Below, one piece after another: positions 32,352 to 40,812 of a stretch of 64,000 bases of DNA. Source of the stretch: Bacteroidales bacterium UBA2712. GTDB taxonomy: Bacteria > Bacteroidota > Bacteroidia > Bacteroidales > Paludibacteraceae. Made by a program: the position numbers and the translations under genes. Each line of letters opens with the position of its first letter. The first letter of the stretch is position 1. Below the pieces are notes generated by a model. The model had not been told where the DNA came from. It saw only the letters and a program-made list of their open reading frames with translations, and made no database searches. Location: the NCBI GenBank assembly GCA_002354055.1, contig DEKW01000005.1, forward strand, positions 1 to 64,000. The letters run 5' to 3'.

Positions 32352-33727
32352 TGAAAATAGGACGTTACATAGTTATTGTTTTGGTCTGCCTGCTGAGCGC
32401 AGGGATGCAAGCTGTGAATCCTTCGGGTACACTGCCGATAGTCTATATGACGACGAATAGCGGCCTGGCGATCACGGACAAAGAGAACTACGTCCCCGGC
32501 ACGGTATATATCGACCCGCTGAATACAGGTTATGCTGCGTTGGGAACAAGCACCTCTCCGCTCACGGCGCAACTGAAAGGACGCGGAAACTGGACGTGGT
32601 CCGGCTTCGATAAGAAACCCTATAAGATCAAATTCGATGCCAAACAGAAAGTGTTGGGCATGCCGAAGAATAAACACTGGGTGCTGATCGCCGGCGCAGA
32701 CGATTGGTTAGGCTACTTGCGCAACCCTGTAGGCTTCATGATCAGTGAGGCCGTAGGTCTGAGATGGACGCCGGGGATCGTGCCGGTAGAGTTGGTCCTG
32801 AATGGTAAATACCAGGGACTTTATTTCCTGACCGAACATGTGCGAGTAGATAAGAACCGCGTCAACATCCAGGAGCAAACGGACTTATGTACGAATGCGG
32901 ATAGCATCACCGGCGGATGGCTGGTTGAGATCGATAACTATTGGTCGGAGAATAATATTGAGTTCAACGAGAATAACGGTCAGCACGTTATGGTTTCATT
33001 GGATGTACCGGAGGTGCTGTCGCCCGTGCAACGCAGCTATATTGTCAATCAGATAGAGGCGCTCAACAACGCTATCTACGGAAATAGTTCGGCGGCATTG
33101 GAGCAGATCCTCGATATTAAAGAGGCGGCTAAGTACTACCTCGTGCAGGAGATCATGGAGGATTGCGAGAGTTACCACGGCAGCTGCAAACTCTACAAAG
33201 ACCGCGATAGTCTGGGTACAGTAGATAAATGGAAATTTGGTCCCGTATGGGATTTCGGTAATGCATACGACCGCCATGCCGAGCGATGGATATACGACGG
33301 TCCGACGTGGCCGCAGTACTGGATTGGACAACTCGCTACATGGCCTGTTTTTCAAAATGCAGTTAAGGAGCAATGGTGGATTTACTACCATCATTACAAA
33401 GACGCAATCAGGCAGCAGGCTATAGATTTTGCGAACCGGTTGACAGAGGCAGCCAAGCGCGATGCGCAGGTATGGGAGAGCACTTCTAACTTCTGCAATA
33501 ACAGCAACATGGCCGACCGCCGGAACGATTTTATCAACCGCTATAACTGGCGCATCAACTGGCTCTACCGGCAATGGGGAGAGGGTATCCAGCCTGCTAC
33601 AGAAGGAATAGAGAGGACGCAAACAGACGAGGTAGGCAGGAAGATGCTGCGCGACGGGCAACTGATTATCCAACGCGGAGGAAAGACCTATACTATTCAA
33701 GGACAGGTCTTACAATCTGAATACTGA
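32351..33727 (+). CDS. CotH-kinase-family secreted protein with short C-terminal sorting motif
   Basis: 458 residues with signal peptide (VIVLVCLLSAGMQA). CotH domain: LPIVYMTTNSG, LTAQLKGRGNWTW, KKPYKIKFDAKQKVLGM, HWVLIAGADD, GIVPVELVLNGKYQGLYFLTEHV, GGWLVEIDNY, FGPVWDFGNAYDRH. CotH proteins are atypical protein kinases in spores and pathogens; Bacteroidota members are secreted and of unclear role. The tail (RDGQLIIQRGGKTYTIQGQVL) fits the short T9SS-type motif. Its last residues SEY and stop codon come from a heptamer array. Translationally coupled to SulP by TAATG. Confidence 0.88.
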   Translation: MKIGRYIVIVLVCLLSAGMQAVNPSGTLPIVYMTTNSGLAITDKENYVPGTVYIDPLNTGYAALGTSTSPLTAQLKGRGNWTWSGFDKKPYKIKFDAKQKVLGMPKNKHWVLIAGADDWLGYLRNPVGFMISEAVGLRWTPGIVPVELVLNGKYQGLYFLTEHVRVDKNRVNIQEQTDLCTNADSITGGWLVEIDNYWSENNIEFNENNGQHVMVSLDVPEVLSPVQRSYIVNQIEALNNAIYGNSSAALEQILDIKEAAKYYLVQEIMEDCESYHGSCKLYKDRDSLGTVDKWKFGPVWDFGNAYDRHAERWIYDGPTWPQYWIGQLATWPVFQNAVKEQWWIYYHHYKDAIRQQAIDFANRLTEAAKRDAQVWESTSNFCNNSNMADRRNDFINRYNWRINWLYRQWGEGIQPATEGIERTQTDEVGRKMLRDGQLIIQRGGKTYTIQGQVLQSEY

Positions 33728-33746
33728 ATACCGAATACTGGAATAC
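33718..33746 (+). repeat. Heptamer array TGAATAC at the cotH-like 3' end
   Basis: TGAATAC-TGAATAC-CGAATAC-TGGAATAC. The second unit provides the stop codon (33725-33727). Confidence 0.9.
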
Positions 33747-33782
33747 AATAAACATATTTATTAACCCAAAATTTTTAACACT

Positions 33783-34331
33783 ATGGTAAAGAAATTTATC
33801 TGCCCGATTTGTGGCTATGTTCACGAGGGTACAGAGGCACCTGAGCGCTGCCCGCAATGCAAACAAATCGTTACTTGGAAAGTAGCTGAGTCTGACAAAC
33901 TGAACTTCGCTTGCGAGCACGTAGTTGGCTGCGGCAAGGACGTAGAGGATCCGATCATCCACGACGGTCTGCGTGCTCATTTTATGGGCGAGTGCACCGA
34001 GGTGGGCCAGTACTTGGCAATGGCTCGTCAGGCGGATCGCGAGGGTTATCCGGAGATCGCTGCGGCTTTCCGTAAATACGCGTATGAAGAGGCCGATCAC
34101 GCTTCGCTTTTCGCAGAGATGCTCGGTGAGCTGGTATGGGATACCAAGACCAACCTCGAGAAACGTATGATGGCGGAGGCCGGTGCCTGCGAGGACAAAC
34201 TGAATATCGCCAAACGAGCTAAACAACTCGATCTCGATCCTATCCACGATGCCGTACATGAGATGGCACGCGACGAGGCTCGTCACGGAAAAGGCTTCGA
34301 AGGTCTGTACAAGCGTTACTTCGGGAAGTAG
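33783..34331 (+). CDS. Rubrerythrin with N-terminal rubredoxin domain
   Basis: 182 residues. An N-terminal rubredoxin-type iron centre (FICPICGYVHEGTEAPERCPQC, residues 5-26) precedes the ferritin-like diiron domain (GECTEVGQYLAMARQADREG, FRKYAYEEADHASLF, EMARDEARHGKGFEGL). The order is reversed compared with classical rubrerythrin, as in 'reverse' rubrerythrins of anaerobes, which act as NADH-linked peroxidases. Cytoplasmic oxidative-stress defence, consistent with an anaerobe. Strong, low-ambiguity codon use. No promoter box was recognised in the 55-base gap upstream. Confidence 0.95.
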   Translation: MVKKFICPICGYVHEGTEAPERCPQCKQIVTWKVAESDKLNFACEHVVGCGKDVEDPIIHDGLRAHFMGECTEVGQYLAMARQADREGYPEIAAAFRKYAYEEADHASLFAEMLGELVWDTKTNLEKRMMAEAGACEDKLNIAKRAKQLDLDPIHDAVHEMARDEARHGKGFEGLYKRYFGK

Positions 34332-34348
34332 AAAGTCGAAAGACTATT
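34328..34348. repeat. Short heptamer array between convergent genes
   Basis: GTAGAAA-GTCGAAA-GACTATT. Contains the rubrerythrin stop TAG (34329-34331) and the mnmA stop (34344-34346). Confidence 0.6.
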
Positions 34349-35450
34349 TGAGGATTACTCCTCCTCCGACGACGAGGTCGTCTTGATAGATGACCACGGA
34401 CTGACCGGGAGTGACACCCCAGACGGGGGCTGCGAAATGAAGGCAGCCCTCGTTTTTTATTTCTACGGGTACCGCCGCCGACCGGTAGCGGATGCGCGCG
34501 GTTAATCGAGATCCCGTAATGACGTTATTACATAATACCGAAGGCTTAAACTTCAGTTCTGTAGCGAGCAGGTCGTCGTTCGTGCCGAGCGTCACGCGGT
34601 TGGTCTCGGCGTCGATATGCGTGACATAGGCGGGATGACCTAAAGCGATCCCGAGCCCTTTGCGCTGGCCGATGGTATAGTTGACAAAGCCCTGATGAGT
34701 GCCGAGAACCTTTCCTTGCGCGTCCACGTACTCGCCCGGGCGCACGCGCTCCTCATAATCGGGCACGTTCGCGCGCAGGAAAGCACGGTAGTTGTCGTCC
34801 GGGATGAAGCAAATCTCCTGGCTCTCGCGTTTGGTAGCGAGTTTCTCGTAGCCGTGTTGACGGGCAATCTCGCGCACCTGATCCTTGGTGTAGTTGCCTA
34901 AGGGGAAGATTGTCCGCTTGAGCTGCTCTTCCGTCAGCCGCCAGAGGAAATAGGTCTGGTCTTTATGGGTGTCGGCAGCGGTACGGAGGTAAGTATGGCC
35001 GTCACGCTCGGCGATGCGCGCGTAATGGCCTGTTGCTATATAGTCGCAACCCATCTCGTCCGCCAGATGGAGCATCTCGCCCCACTTGATGGTACTGTTG
35101 CAAAGGATGCAGGGGTTAGGCGTCCTGCCGGACATATACTCGTCAATGAAGTCCTGAATGACGCACCGCCGGAAAGACTCGCGAAAATCCACGATGTGGT
35201 GCTCAAACCCCATGCGCTCGGCATTATGCTTCGCCTCCATGATGGAGTCGATGGTGCAGCAGCCTTTCTCCTTGGCGATGCACGAGTCTTTCATACTGTC
35301 GTAGGTGCGGAAGGTCACGCCCACGACCTCATAGCCCTGCTCCAGAAGAAGCATAGCGCTCACCGTGGAGTCTATTCCTCCCGACATACCGAGCAGAACC
35401 TTCGGTTTTGCAATTGATGATTTATTATTTATGATTGATGATTGCTCCAT
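34344..35450 (-). CDS. mnmA: tRNA-specific 2-thiouridylase MnmA
   Basis: 368 residues. PP-loop GMSGGIDSTVSAMLL (about 21-35), catalytic cysteines in NPCILCNSTIKWG and ESQEICFIPDD, substrate-recognition GTHQGFVNYTIGQRKGLGIA, C-terminal beta-barrel. It thiolates U34 of Glu, Gln and Lys tRNAs. The first 17 residues (MEQSSIINNKSSIAKPK) precede the conserved start of the family and are coded by a heptamer array (35413-35447). Last gene of the tamL-rnhB-sppA-lpxK-msbA-mnmA operon, four bases after the exporter stop. Confidence 0.96.
   Translation of the reverse strand: MEQSSIINNKSSIAKPKVLLGMSGGIDSTVSAMLLLEQGYEVVGVTFRTYDSMKDSCIAKEKGCCTIDSIMEAKHNAERMGFEHHIVDFRESFRRCVIQDFIDEYMSGRTPNPCILCNSTIKWGEMLHLADEMGCDYIATGHYARIAERDGHTYLRTAADTHKDQTYFLWRLTEEQLKRTIFPLGNYTKDQVREIARQHGYEKLATKRESQEICFIPDDNYRAFLRANVPDYEERVRPGEYVDAQGKVLGTHQGFVNYTIGQRKGLGIALGHPAYVTHIDAETNRVTLGTNDDLLATELKFKPSVLCNNVITGSRLTARIRYRSAAVPVEIKNEGCLHFAAPVWGVTPGQSVVIYQDDLVVGGGVILK
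35413..35447. repeat. Heptamer array ATTGATG/ATTTATG at the mnmA 5' end
   Basis: ATTGATG-ATTTATT-ATTTATG-ATTGATG-ATTGCTC, ending directly at the start codon (35448-35450). It codes the non-conserved N-terminal extension of MnmA. Confidence 0.85.
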
Positions 35451-35454
35451 TCGC

Positions 35455-37311
35455 CTACTTTTGCATATCTACGAGTTTGGTGTAATATCCGCCGAGGGCG
35501 TAGAGGTCCTCGTGTGTACCGGACTCCACGATCTCACCCTCATGCATGACGCAGATGAGATCGGCATGCTTGATGGTGGACAGGCGGTGCGCCACGACGA
35601 GTGTCGTACGGTCTTTCATGAGGTGCTCCAGCGCCTCTTGTACGAGTTTCTCGGACTCGCTATCGAGTGCCGAAGTAGCCTCGTCCAGGATGAGTATCGG
35701 CGGGTTCTTGAGGATGGCGCGTGCTATGGAGAGCCGCTGGCGTTGGCCTCCGGAGAGCCTGCTGCCGCGATCGCCGATGGAGGTCTGGTAACCCTCCGGC
35801 ATGGCGGAGATGAACTCATGCGCGTTGGCGATCTTCGCCGCTTGCTCGACCGCTTCGTCCCAACTCATGCCGTTTGGCGCAGGAAGTGTTGTGTCCACGC
35901 CGAAAGTAATGTTATTATAGACGGTGTCGTTGAAGAGCACGGGTTCCTGGCAGACGATACCCATCAGGGCGCGCAGGTCGCGCGTGAGGAAACTCCGTAT
36001 ATCCGTACCGTCGATGGTGATCCGTCCTTCCTGCGGGTCGTAGAACCGCGGCACGAGATCCGTGAGGGTGGTCTTGCCGCTGCCGGACTGACCGACAAGC
36101 GCGATGGTCTTGCCTTTCGGGATCGTGAGGCAGATGTCCTTCAGCACCTCGCGGTCAGGTTGGTAGCGGAAGGAGAGATGGTCGATCTGAATACCCTCGT
36201 TGAAGACAACCGGTTCCGGATGCTCCGGCTCGAGGATATTCGACTGCGTATTCAGTATCGCATCGATACGCTCGAGCGACGCCATACCCCGGCGGATGCC
36301 GTAGGAGGCTTTGGAAAGGTCCTTCGAGGGGTTGATGATCGAATAGAAGATGACGAGGTAGTAGATGAATGTGGAGGCATCTATCGTCGCGTGATCGGAG
36401 AGGATGAGCAGTCCGCCGAACCAGAGGATAATCGCTATCAGCGCTGTGCCCAAGAACTCCGAGAGCGGGTGGGCAAGGTAGTACCGGCGGTTGATACGGT
36501 TGAAGGTCGCGCGGGCGGCATTGATGAGGTTCTCGAACCGCGAGCGCAACTTATGCTGAGCATTAAAACCCTTCACGACACGCAACCCCAAGAGGGTCTC
36601 GTCGATGGAAGAGAGTATCTCTGCGTTCTGCTCCTGCCCTTTGGTCGAAGCACGTTTGAGCGAGCGGCCGATACGGCCGATGAGGAATACGGCGACAGGC
36701 ATCAAGAGGAGCACAAAGAGCGTCAGCTGCCATGAGATCACCAGCAGCGTCACCAGATAGACGAGGATCATGATCGGGTCCTTGAAGAGGATGTCCAGCG
36801 CCGACATAATGGATGCCTCCACTTCGCTTACGTCGTTTGTCATACGGGAGATGACGTCGCCGCGGCGGGTCTCGGTGAAATAACCGATAGGCAGTGACAG
36901 CACCTTGTCGTAGAGTTGTTGCCTCAAATCCCGCAGGACACCCGTACGGATGGGCACCATGTAGTAGTTCGCCAACCACGCTGCACCGCATTTGAAGCCT
37001 GTCATCACGACTAAAAACAATCCCAAGAGCAGCAGAACATAACTCGCGCCGTGAAGGGCGATCTGGTCGTTGAGCAGAAAATACAGGTTTCCCCGCAGCG
37101 CCGCTATCGTCTCTTGCAGTCCGTTCACGGTCTGCATATCCACCCACTGTACATCGACAGCTGTCAGACCGAAGAGGATACGCAGCACCGGGATAATGGC
37201 GGCGAAAGAGAAGAGCGACAGAATCGTTGAGAGGAGATTGAACAGGATGTTCAGCGCCATATATTTTCTGTAAGGCGGTACAAAACGGCGTATGAGGGTA
37301 AGAAACGGCAT
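35455..37311 (-). CDS. MsbA-like ABC exporter (fused membrane and ATPase domains)
   Basis: 618 residues from the ATG at 37311, one base after the lpxK stop; the longer frame to 37359 overlaps lpxK and is unlikely. Six membrane helices in the first 340 residues, coupling segment LGLRVVKGFNAQ, then the ATPase: Walker A VGQSGSGKTTL, Q-loop VCQEPVLFNDTV, signature RLSGGQRQRLSIARAIL, Walker B PPILILDEATSALD, H-loop VAHRLSTIKHAD. Next to lpxK it is probably the lipid A flippase MsbA, though multidrug exporters look alike. Confidence 0.92.
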   Translation of the reverse strand: MPFLTLIRRFVPPYRKYMALNILFNLLSTILSLFSFAAIIPVLRILFGLTAVDVQWVDMQTVNGLQETIAALRGNLYFLLNDQIALHGASYVLLLLGLFLVVMTGFKCGAAWLANYYMVPIRTGVLRDLRQQLYDKVLSLPIGYFTETRRGDVISRMTNDVSEVEASIMSALDILFKDPIMILVYLVTLLVISWQLTLFVLLLMPVAVFLIGRIGRSLKRASTKGQEQNAEILSSIDETLLGLRVVKGFNAQHKLRSRFENLINAARATFNRINRRYYLAHPLSEFLGTALIAIILWFGGLLILSDHATIDASTFIYYLVIFYSIINPSKDLSKASYGIRRGMASLERIDAILNTQSNILEPEHPEPVVFNEGIQIDHLSFRYQPDREVLKDICLTIPKGKTIALVGQSGSGKTTLTDLVPRFYDPQEGRITIDGTDIRSFLTRDLRALMGIVCQEPVLFNDTVYNNITFGVDTTLPAPNGMSWDEAVEQAAKIANAHEFISAMPEGYQTSIGDRGSRLSGGQRQRLSIARAILKNPPILILDEATSALDSESEKLVQEALEHLMKDRTTLVVAHRLSTIKHADLICVMHEGEIVESGTHEDLYALGGYYTKLVDMQK

Positions 37312-37312
37312 A

Positions 37313-38329
37313 CTAACGGAGTCTGTTTTCGTGAATATAAAGTAGTATCTGTTTGTCAAATTGCTCCTTCGGCGTATAGAAATGTGTGCGGATAGGCAGG
37401 GGAACGAGTTGTTTGCCTTGCGCCTCCAAGCGCTTCTCCAGCTCTGTCAGCCGCAGGCGTTGCAGGTCTTTCTCCGTCGTGAGCACAAAGTCGAAATGTT
37501 TCGCTCTCATGAGAATCGTATCCACGTCCGCAGGAGCGAAGGCGTGGTGGTCGGGGAAGGCGAGCAGTTCCGCATGGGGGTACTGCTTCTGCACGTGATC
37601 GAAGAGGTACTCCGGCCGCGCGATGCCTGCTACCACCAGCGGCGTGCCTTCCTGCTCGATGGGGGCGTAGGTGATACCGGCGAAATGAAGGTGCTGGTAG
37701 GTCGGCAGATGCAGCCGGTTATCTACCACCCGCATGTCAATCGGCCGGATGTCTTCGGGACACTTGGTGACGACGATGGTGTCGGCTTTGAGTGCCCGTG
37801 AAGGCAGGTCCCGGAGAGTACCGTAGGGCAACATATGGTCGTCTATATAGAGCCGGTCGTAAGGGGTGAGCAGGATCGTGTATCCGCACCTCAGTGCCCG
37901 GTGCTGCATCGCGTCATCGAGGATGATGACGTCCAGCCCCTCTACCTGCCGTTGTAGCTGTCTCACGCCTCGTACGCGCTGCTCGCAGACGGCGATGGGC
38001 ACGTCTGGAAAACGCTCGTACATCTGCATCGCTTCGTCGCCGATAGTCTTGGCCGTAGCGGATGCGTCCGCCATGACGAAGCCGCGTGTGGAGCGTTTGT
38101 AGCCGCGCGAGAGCACCGCGGGCTTGTATCCGTGATCGAGCATCAACTGCACCAGATACGCGGTCATGGGCGTCTTGCCGGTACCGCCTACGGCGAGATT
38201 ACCCACGCATATAGTGGGTATACCCGCCTCGAAAGAAGGCAGGAAATGTTGGTCGTACAGTAGATGCCGGATGGCCACCCCTAAGCGGTACAACCAACTT
38301 ACCGGTAAACTAATGAACGTGCGTAGCAC
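37313..38329 (-). CDS. lpxK: Tetraacyldisaccharide 4'-kinase LpxK
   Basis: 338 residues. N-terminal membrane-associating helix (ISLPVSWLYRLGVAIRHLLYD), Walker A ICVGNLAVGGTGKTPMT (about 40-56), VLSRGYKRSTRG, IGDEAMQM, catalytic and Walker B region VIILDDAMQHRAL, then FPDHHAF and VLTTEKDLQRL. It phosphorylates the 4' position of the lipid A precursor at the inner membrane. Between sppA (12 bases upstream) and the MsbA-like exporter, which fits a lipid A branch in the operon. Confidence 0.96.
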   Translation of the reverse strand: MLRTFISLPVSWLYRLGVAIRHLLYDQHFLPSFEAGIPTICVGNLAVGGTGKTPMTAYLVQLMLDHGYKPAVLSRGYKRSTRGFVMADASATAKTIGDEAMQMYERFPDVPIAVCEQRVRGVRQLQRQVEGLDVIILDDAMQHRALRCGYTILLTPYDRLYIDDHMLPYGTLRDLPSRALKADTIVVTKCPEDIRPIDMRVVDNRLHLPTYQHLHFAGITYAPIEQEGTPLVVAGIARPEYLFDHVQKQYPHAELLAFPDHHAFAPADVDTILMRAKHFDFVLTTEKDLQRLRLTELEKRLEAQGKQLVPLPIRTHFYTPKEQFDKQILLYIHENRLR

Positions 38330-38341
38330 AATTACTCTTTT

Positions 38342-40132
38342 TTAGCGGATGATGATATCATCCATTTTTGCCATAACGCGCGGCTTGGAGCAGAACTCCT
38401 TCATCTTGATCACCAATTTCTCCTCGTCCGTGGTGTTGTCGAAGAGTTTGAGCATCTCCTCAATCGGGTCCACTACGTCGGGGTAGTAGGTGAGCTGGTA
38501 GGTCTCCAGACCGGCGAGTTCAACCGCTTTGGCGATTGCGTCGTCGATATTGCCGAGTTCATCGACGATACCGATCTCCTTCCCTTTGGCGCCGAGCCAT
38601 ACGCGGCCTTCACCGATAGATTTGATATAGTCCTGCTCTACGTGGCGACCTTCCGCGCAACGGCTGGTGAAGAGGTCATAGCCGCGCTCGATCATCGTCT
38701 GCAGCAGCGCGCGCTCTTCTGCGTTCATGCCTTTGTAGATGATGTTACCCTCTAAGTCGGAGTGTTTGTTGGTCGCTACGCCGTCGATATCCAGACCGAT
38801 CTTGTCGCGTAGCTTGGCGGCGTTGGGGATGGTACCGAAGATACCGATCGAACCCGTGAGGGTTGTCGGCTCGGCGTAGATATAGTTCGCGCCGCAGGAG
38901 ATATAGTAACCTCCCGAAGCGGCGTAGTCACCCATCGAAACGACGACAGGGATGGAGTCCGCTTTGATCTTCTCTACCGCATGCCAGATCTGCTCCGAAG
39001 CGTTTGCGGAACCGCCCGGAGAGTTGACGCGCAGCACGAGCGCCTTGATATCCTCGTCCTTGCGGATCTTCTTGAAGGTCTTGATGACCTCGGTTCCGAC
39101 GATGCCATCGCCTTCCTCATCGGTGATCTCGCCCTCAAGGTAGAGGACCGCCACTTTGTCTTTGGCTTTCGACTCCGGACGTTTGACTTGCGCCAACTTG
39201 CCGGTGGTGATGAGATGGTAGTCCTTCGTGCCGGTAAAGACACGCAGGAGACTATCTACGTCCTGGGCATAGACGAGGCTATCGACGAGCCCTGCCTCTA
39301 CCTGATCCTTCGCCGGCTGGAGACCCATGTAGCGGTCCGCCAAGGCATCCAGCTGGGCAGCACTCAGGCCGCGCGAAGCGCCTACGGCCGCTTTGTATTC
39401 GTCCCATATACCGTCGAGGTACTCCTTCGTCTGCTGACGGTCGGCATCCGACATCGACGTGCGGAAATAGGGCTCTACGGCGGACTTGAACGTACCTACC
39501 TTGAGGATCTGCATCTCCACACCGATCTTCTCCAGGACGCGGGTGAAGTACATCTTCTCTGCTGCCAGACCGTTCCAACCTACCTCTCCCGTAGGGTCAA
39601 GCACGATGCAGTCCGCTACGGACGCTACGTAGTAGTTGGTCTGACCGTAACTCTTCGCCGATGCCAGGATCCATTTGCCGCTCTTCTGAAAATCAAGGAG
39701 AGCATCGCGGATCGCTTTGGCGGAAGCCGGCGCCATATTTAACTCTGCCCCGTCCAGCCATATACCGAGGATCTTATCGTCATTCTTCGCCAGACGGATG
39801 TTACTCAGGATATTGTCCAGACCGACGGTCTCTTGCTTCGCACGGTTTCCTACGTACGGCATCTGCCCCATGAGGCCGGCAAAGGGGTTATCTTCCTGCC
39901 CTTGCTCTACCAGGACTCCTTCCATCTGGAGACGATAGACGGTCTTGTCTTGCAAGGTTACCGACGAGGACGATAGGGCGTCACCCATGATCCATCCGAG
40001 GATGGCGCTGCAAATGAAATACACAGCGAAGAAAATCAAACAGCCGCCCAAGCAGCCTACTTTGCGACGAGGACGAGCCTGCCCGTCCTGCGTCTGTACA
40101 TTTTGTCGAAAGAAAATCATATTATTAAACAT
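38342..40132 (-). CDS. sppA: Signal peptide peptidase SppA (long, 67K type)
   Basis: 596 residues; an ATG four codons on (40120) is an alternative start. Cytoplasmic N-terminus with a basic patch (ARPRRKVGCLGGC), one membrane helix (LIFFAVYFICSAILGWIMG). Tandem SppA domains follow, with the catalytic Lys in LASAKSYGQTNYYVAS (N-terminal half) and the nucleophile Ser in GDYAASGGYYISCGAN (C-terminal half), then TTLTGSIGIFG. It degrades cleaved signal peptides in the inner membrane. Its start codon lies in a heptamer array shared with the rnhB stop. Confidence 0.95.
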   Translation of the reverse strand: MFNNMIFFRQNVQTQDGQARPRRKVGCLGGCLIFFAVYFICSAILGWIMGDALSSSSVTLQDKTVYRLQMEGVLVEQGQEDNPFAGLMGQMPYVGNRAKQETVGLDNILSNIRLAKNDDKILGIWLDGAELNMAPASAKAIRDALLDFQKSGKWILASAKSYGQTNYYVASVADCIVLDPTGEVGWNGLAAEKMYFTRVLEKIGVEMQILKVGTFKSAVEPYFRTSMSDADRQQTKEYLDGIWDEYKAAVGASRGLSAAQLDALADRYMGLQPAKDQVEAGLVDSLVYAQDVDSLLRVFTGTKDYHLITTGKLAQVKRPESKAKDKVAVLYLEGEITDEEGDGIVGTEVIKTFKKIRKDEDIKALVLRVNSPGGSANASEQIWHAVEKIKADSIPVVVSMGDYAASGGYYISCGANYIYAEPTTLTGSIGIFGTIPNAAKLRDKIGLDIDGVATNKHSDLEGNIIYKGMNAEERALLQTMIERGYDLFTSRCAEGRHVEQDYIKSIGEGRVWLGAKGKEIGIVDELGNIDDAIAKAVELAGLETYQLTYYPDVVDPIEEMLKLFDNTTDEEKLVIKMKEFCSKPRVMAKMDDIIIR

Positions 40133-40158
40133 TACACATTAAACATTACACATTAATC
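40124..40158. repeat. Heptamer array at the rnhB/sppA junction
   Basis: ATTAAAC-ATTACAC-ATTAAAC-ATTACAC-ATTAATC. It contains the sppA start (CAT, 40130-40132) and the rnhB stop (TTA, 40146-40148), and codes the last RnhB residues. Confidence 0.9.
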
Positions 40159-40763
40159 TTCAGATTAAACGTCATTCTATGATACGGCGTAGGACCGTAT
40201 TTCTTGAGCGCCGCATAGTGCTCGGCGGTAGGGTAGCCTTTGTTGGTATCCCATCCGTAGAGCGGGTACTCCTCGTGTAAGCGCAGCATATAGTCGTCCC
40301 GATAGGTCTTGGCCAACACGCTTGCTGCAGCGATGGAGAGGTAGGTCGCGTCGCCGTGGACTACCGTATCTGCCGGGATCTCCAGGAGTTCACCTTCGGG
40401 CACGTAGGGCTTCCATTTGTTGCCATCGACGAGGATGTGTCCCGGTCGTACGGACAGTCGGTCCAATGCCCGCTGCATACCGAGGATGGAGCACTGCAGG
40501 ATATTGCGTTCGTCTATCTCTTTCGCCGTCACCTCGACTACCGCCCATGCTACTGCCTCACGCTCGATGACGGGACGTAGCGCATAACGCTGTTTCTCCG
40601 TCAGCTGCTTGGAGTCGTTGAGCCATTCGAATTCCGTGACCTCTTTCACCCGCTCAGGGTTCAGGATCACCGCTGCGCAGAACACGCTGCCTGCCAGCGG
40701 ACCTCTGCCCGCTTCGTCACATCCGGCTTCGATGAGCCCCGATATCATTTGAGTCTTCAGCAT
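40146..40763 (-). CDS. rnhB: Ribonuclease HII
   Basis: 205 residues. Active-site pattern GCDEAGRGPLAGSV (Asp16 and Glu17 in the DEAGRG motif), LNDSKQLTEKQR, HILVDGNKW (third acid), VHGDATYLSIAAASVLAKTYRD (fourth acid), and YGWDTNKGYPTAEHYAAL. Removes RNA embedded in DNA. Its final INV and stop come from a heptamer array, and an octamer array lies upstream. Confidence 0.97.
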   Translation of the reverse strand: MLKTQMISGLIEAGCDEAGRGPLAGSVFCAAVILNPERVKEVTEFEWLNDSKQLTEKQRYALRPVIEREAVAWAVVEVTAKEIDERNILQCSILGMQRALDRLSVRPGHILVDGNKWKPYVPEGELLEIPADTVVHGDATYLSIAAASVLAKTYRDDYMLRLHEEYPLYGWDTNKGYPTAEHYAALKKYGPTPYHRMTFNLKINV

Positions 40764-40772
40764 AATATTCGT

Positions 40773-40812
40773 CTAGTCTACTAGTCAGCTAGTCTTCTAG
40801 TCAACTAGAATG
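40773..40812. repeat. Octamer array CTAGTC at the tamL/rnhB junction
   Basis: CTAGTCTA-CTAGTCAG-CTAGTCTT-CTAGTCAA-CTAGAATG. The last unit holds the tamL stop codon (CTA, 40805-40807). Confidence 0.9.

Noticed and set aside
37312..37359. Longer start for the MsbA-like exporter
   Set aside because: Overlaps lpxK by almost 50 bases; the ATG at 37311 directly follows the lpxK stop.
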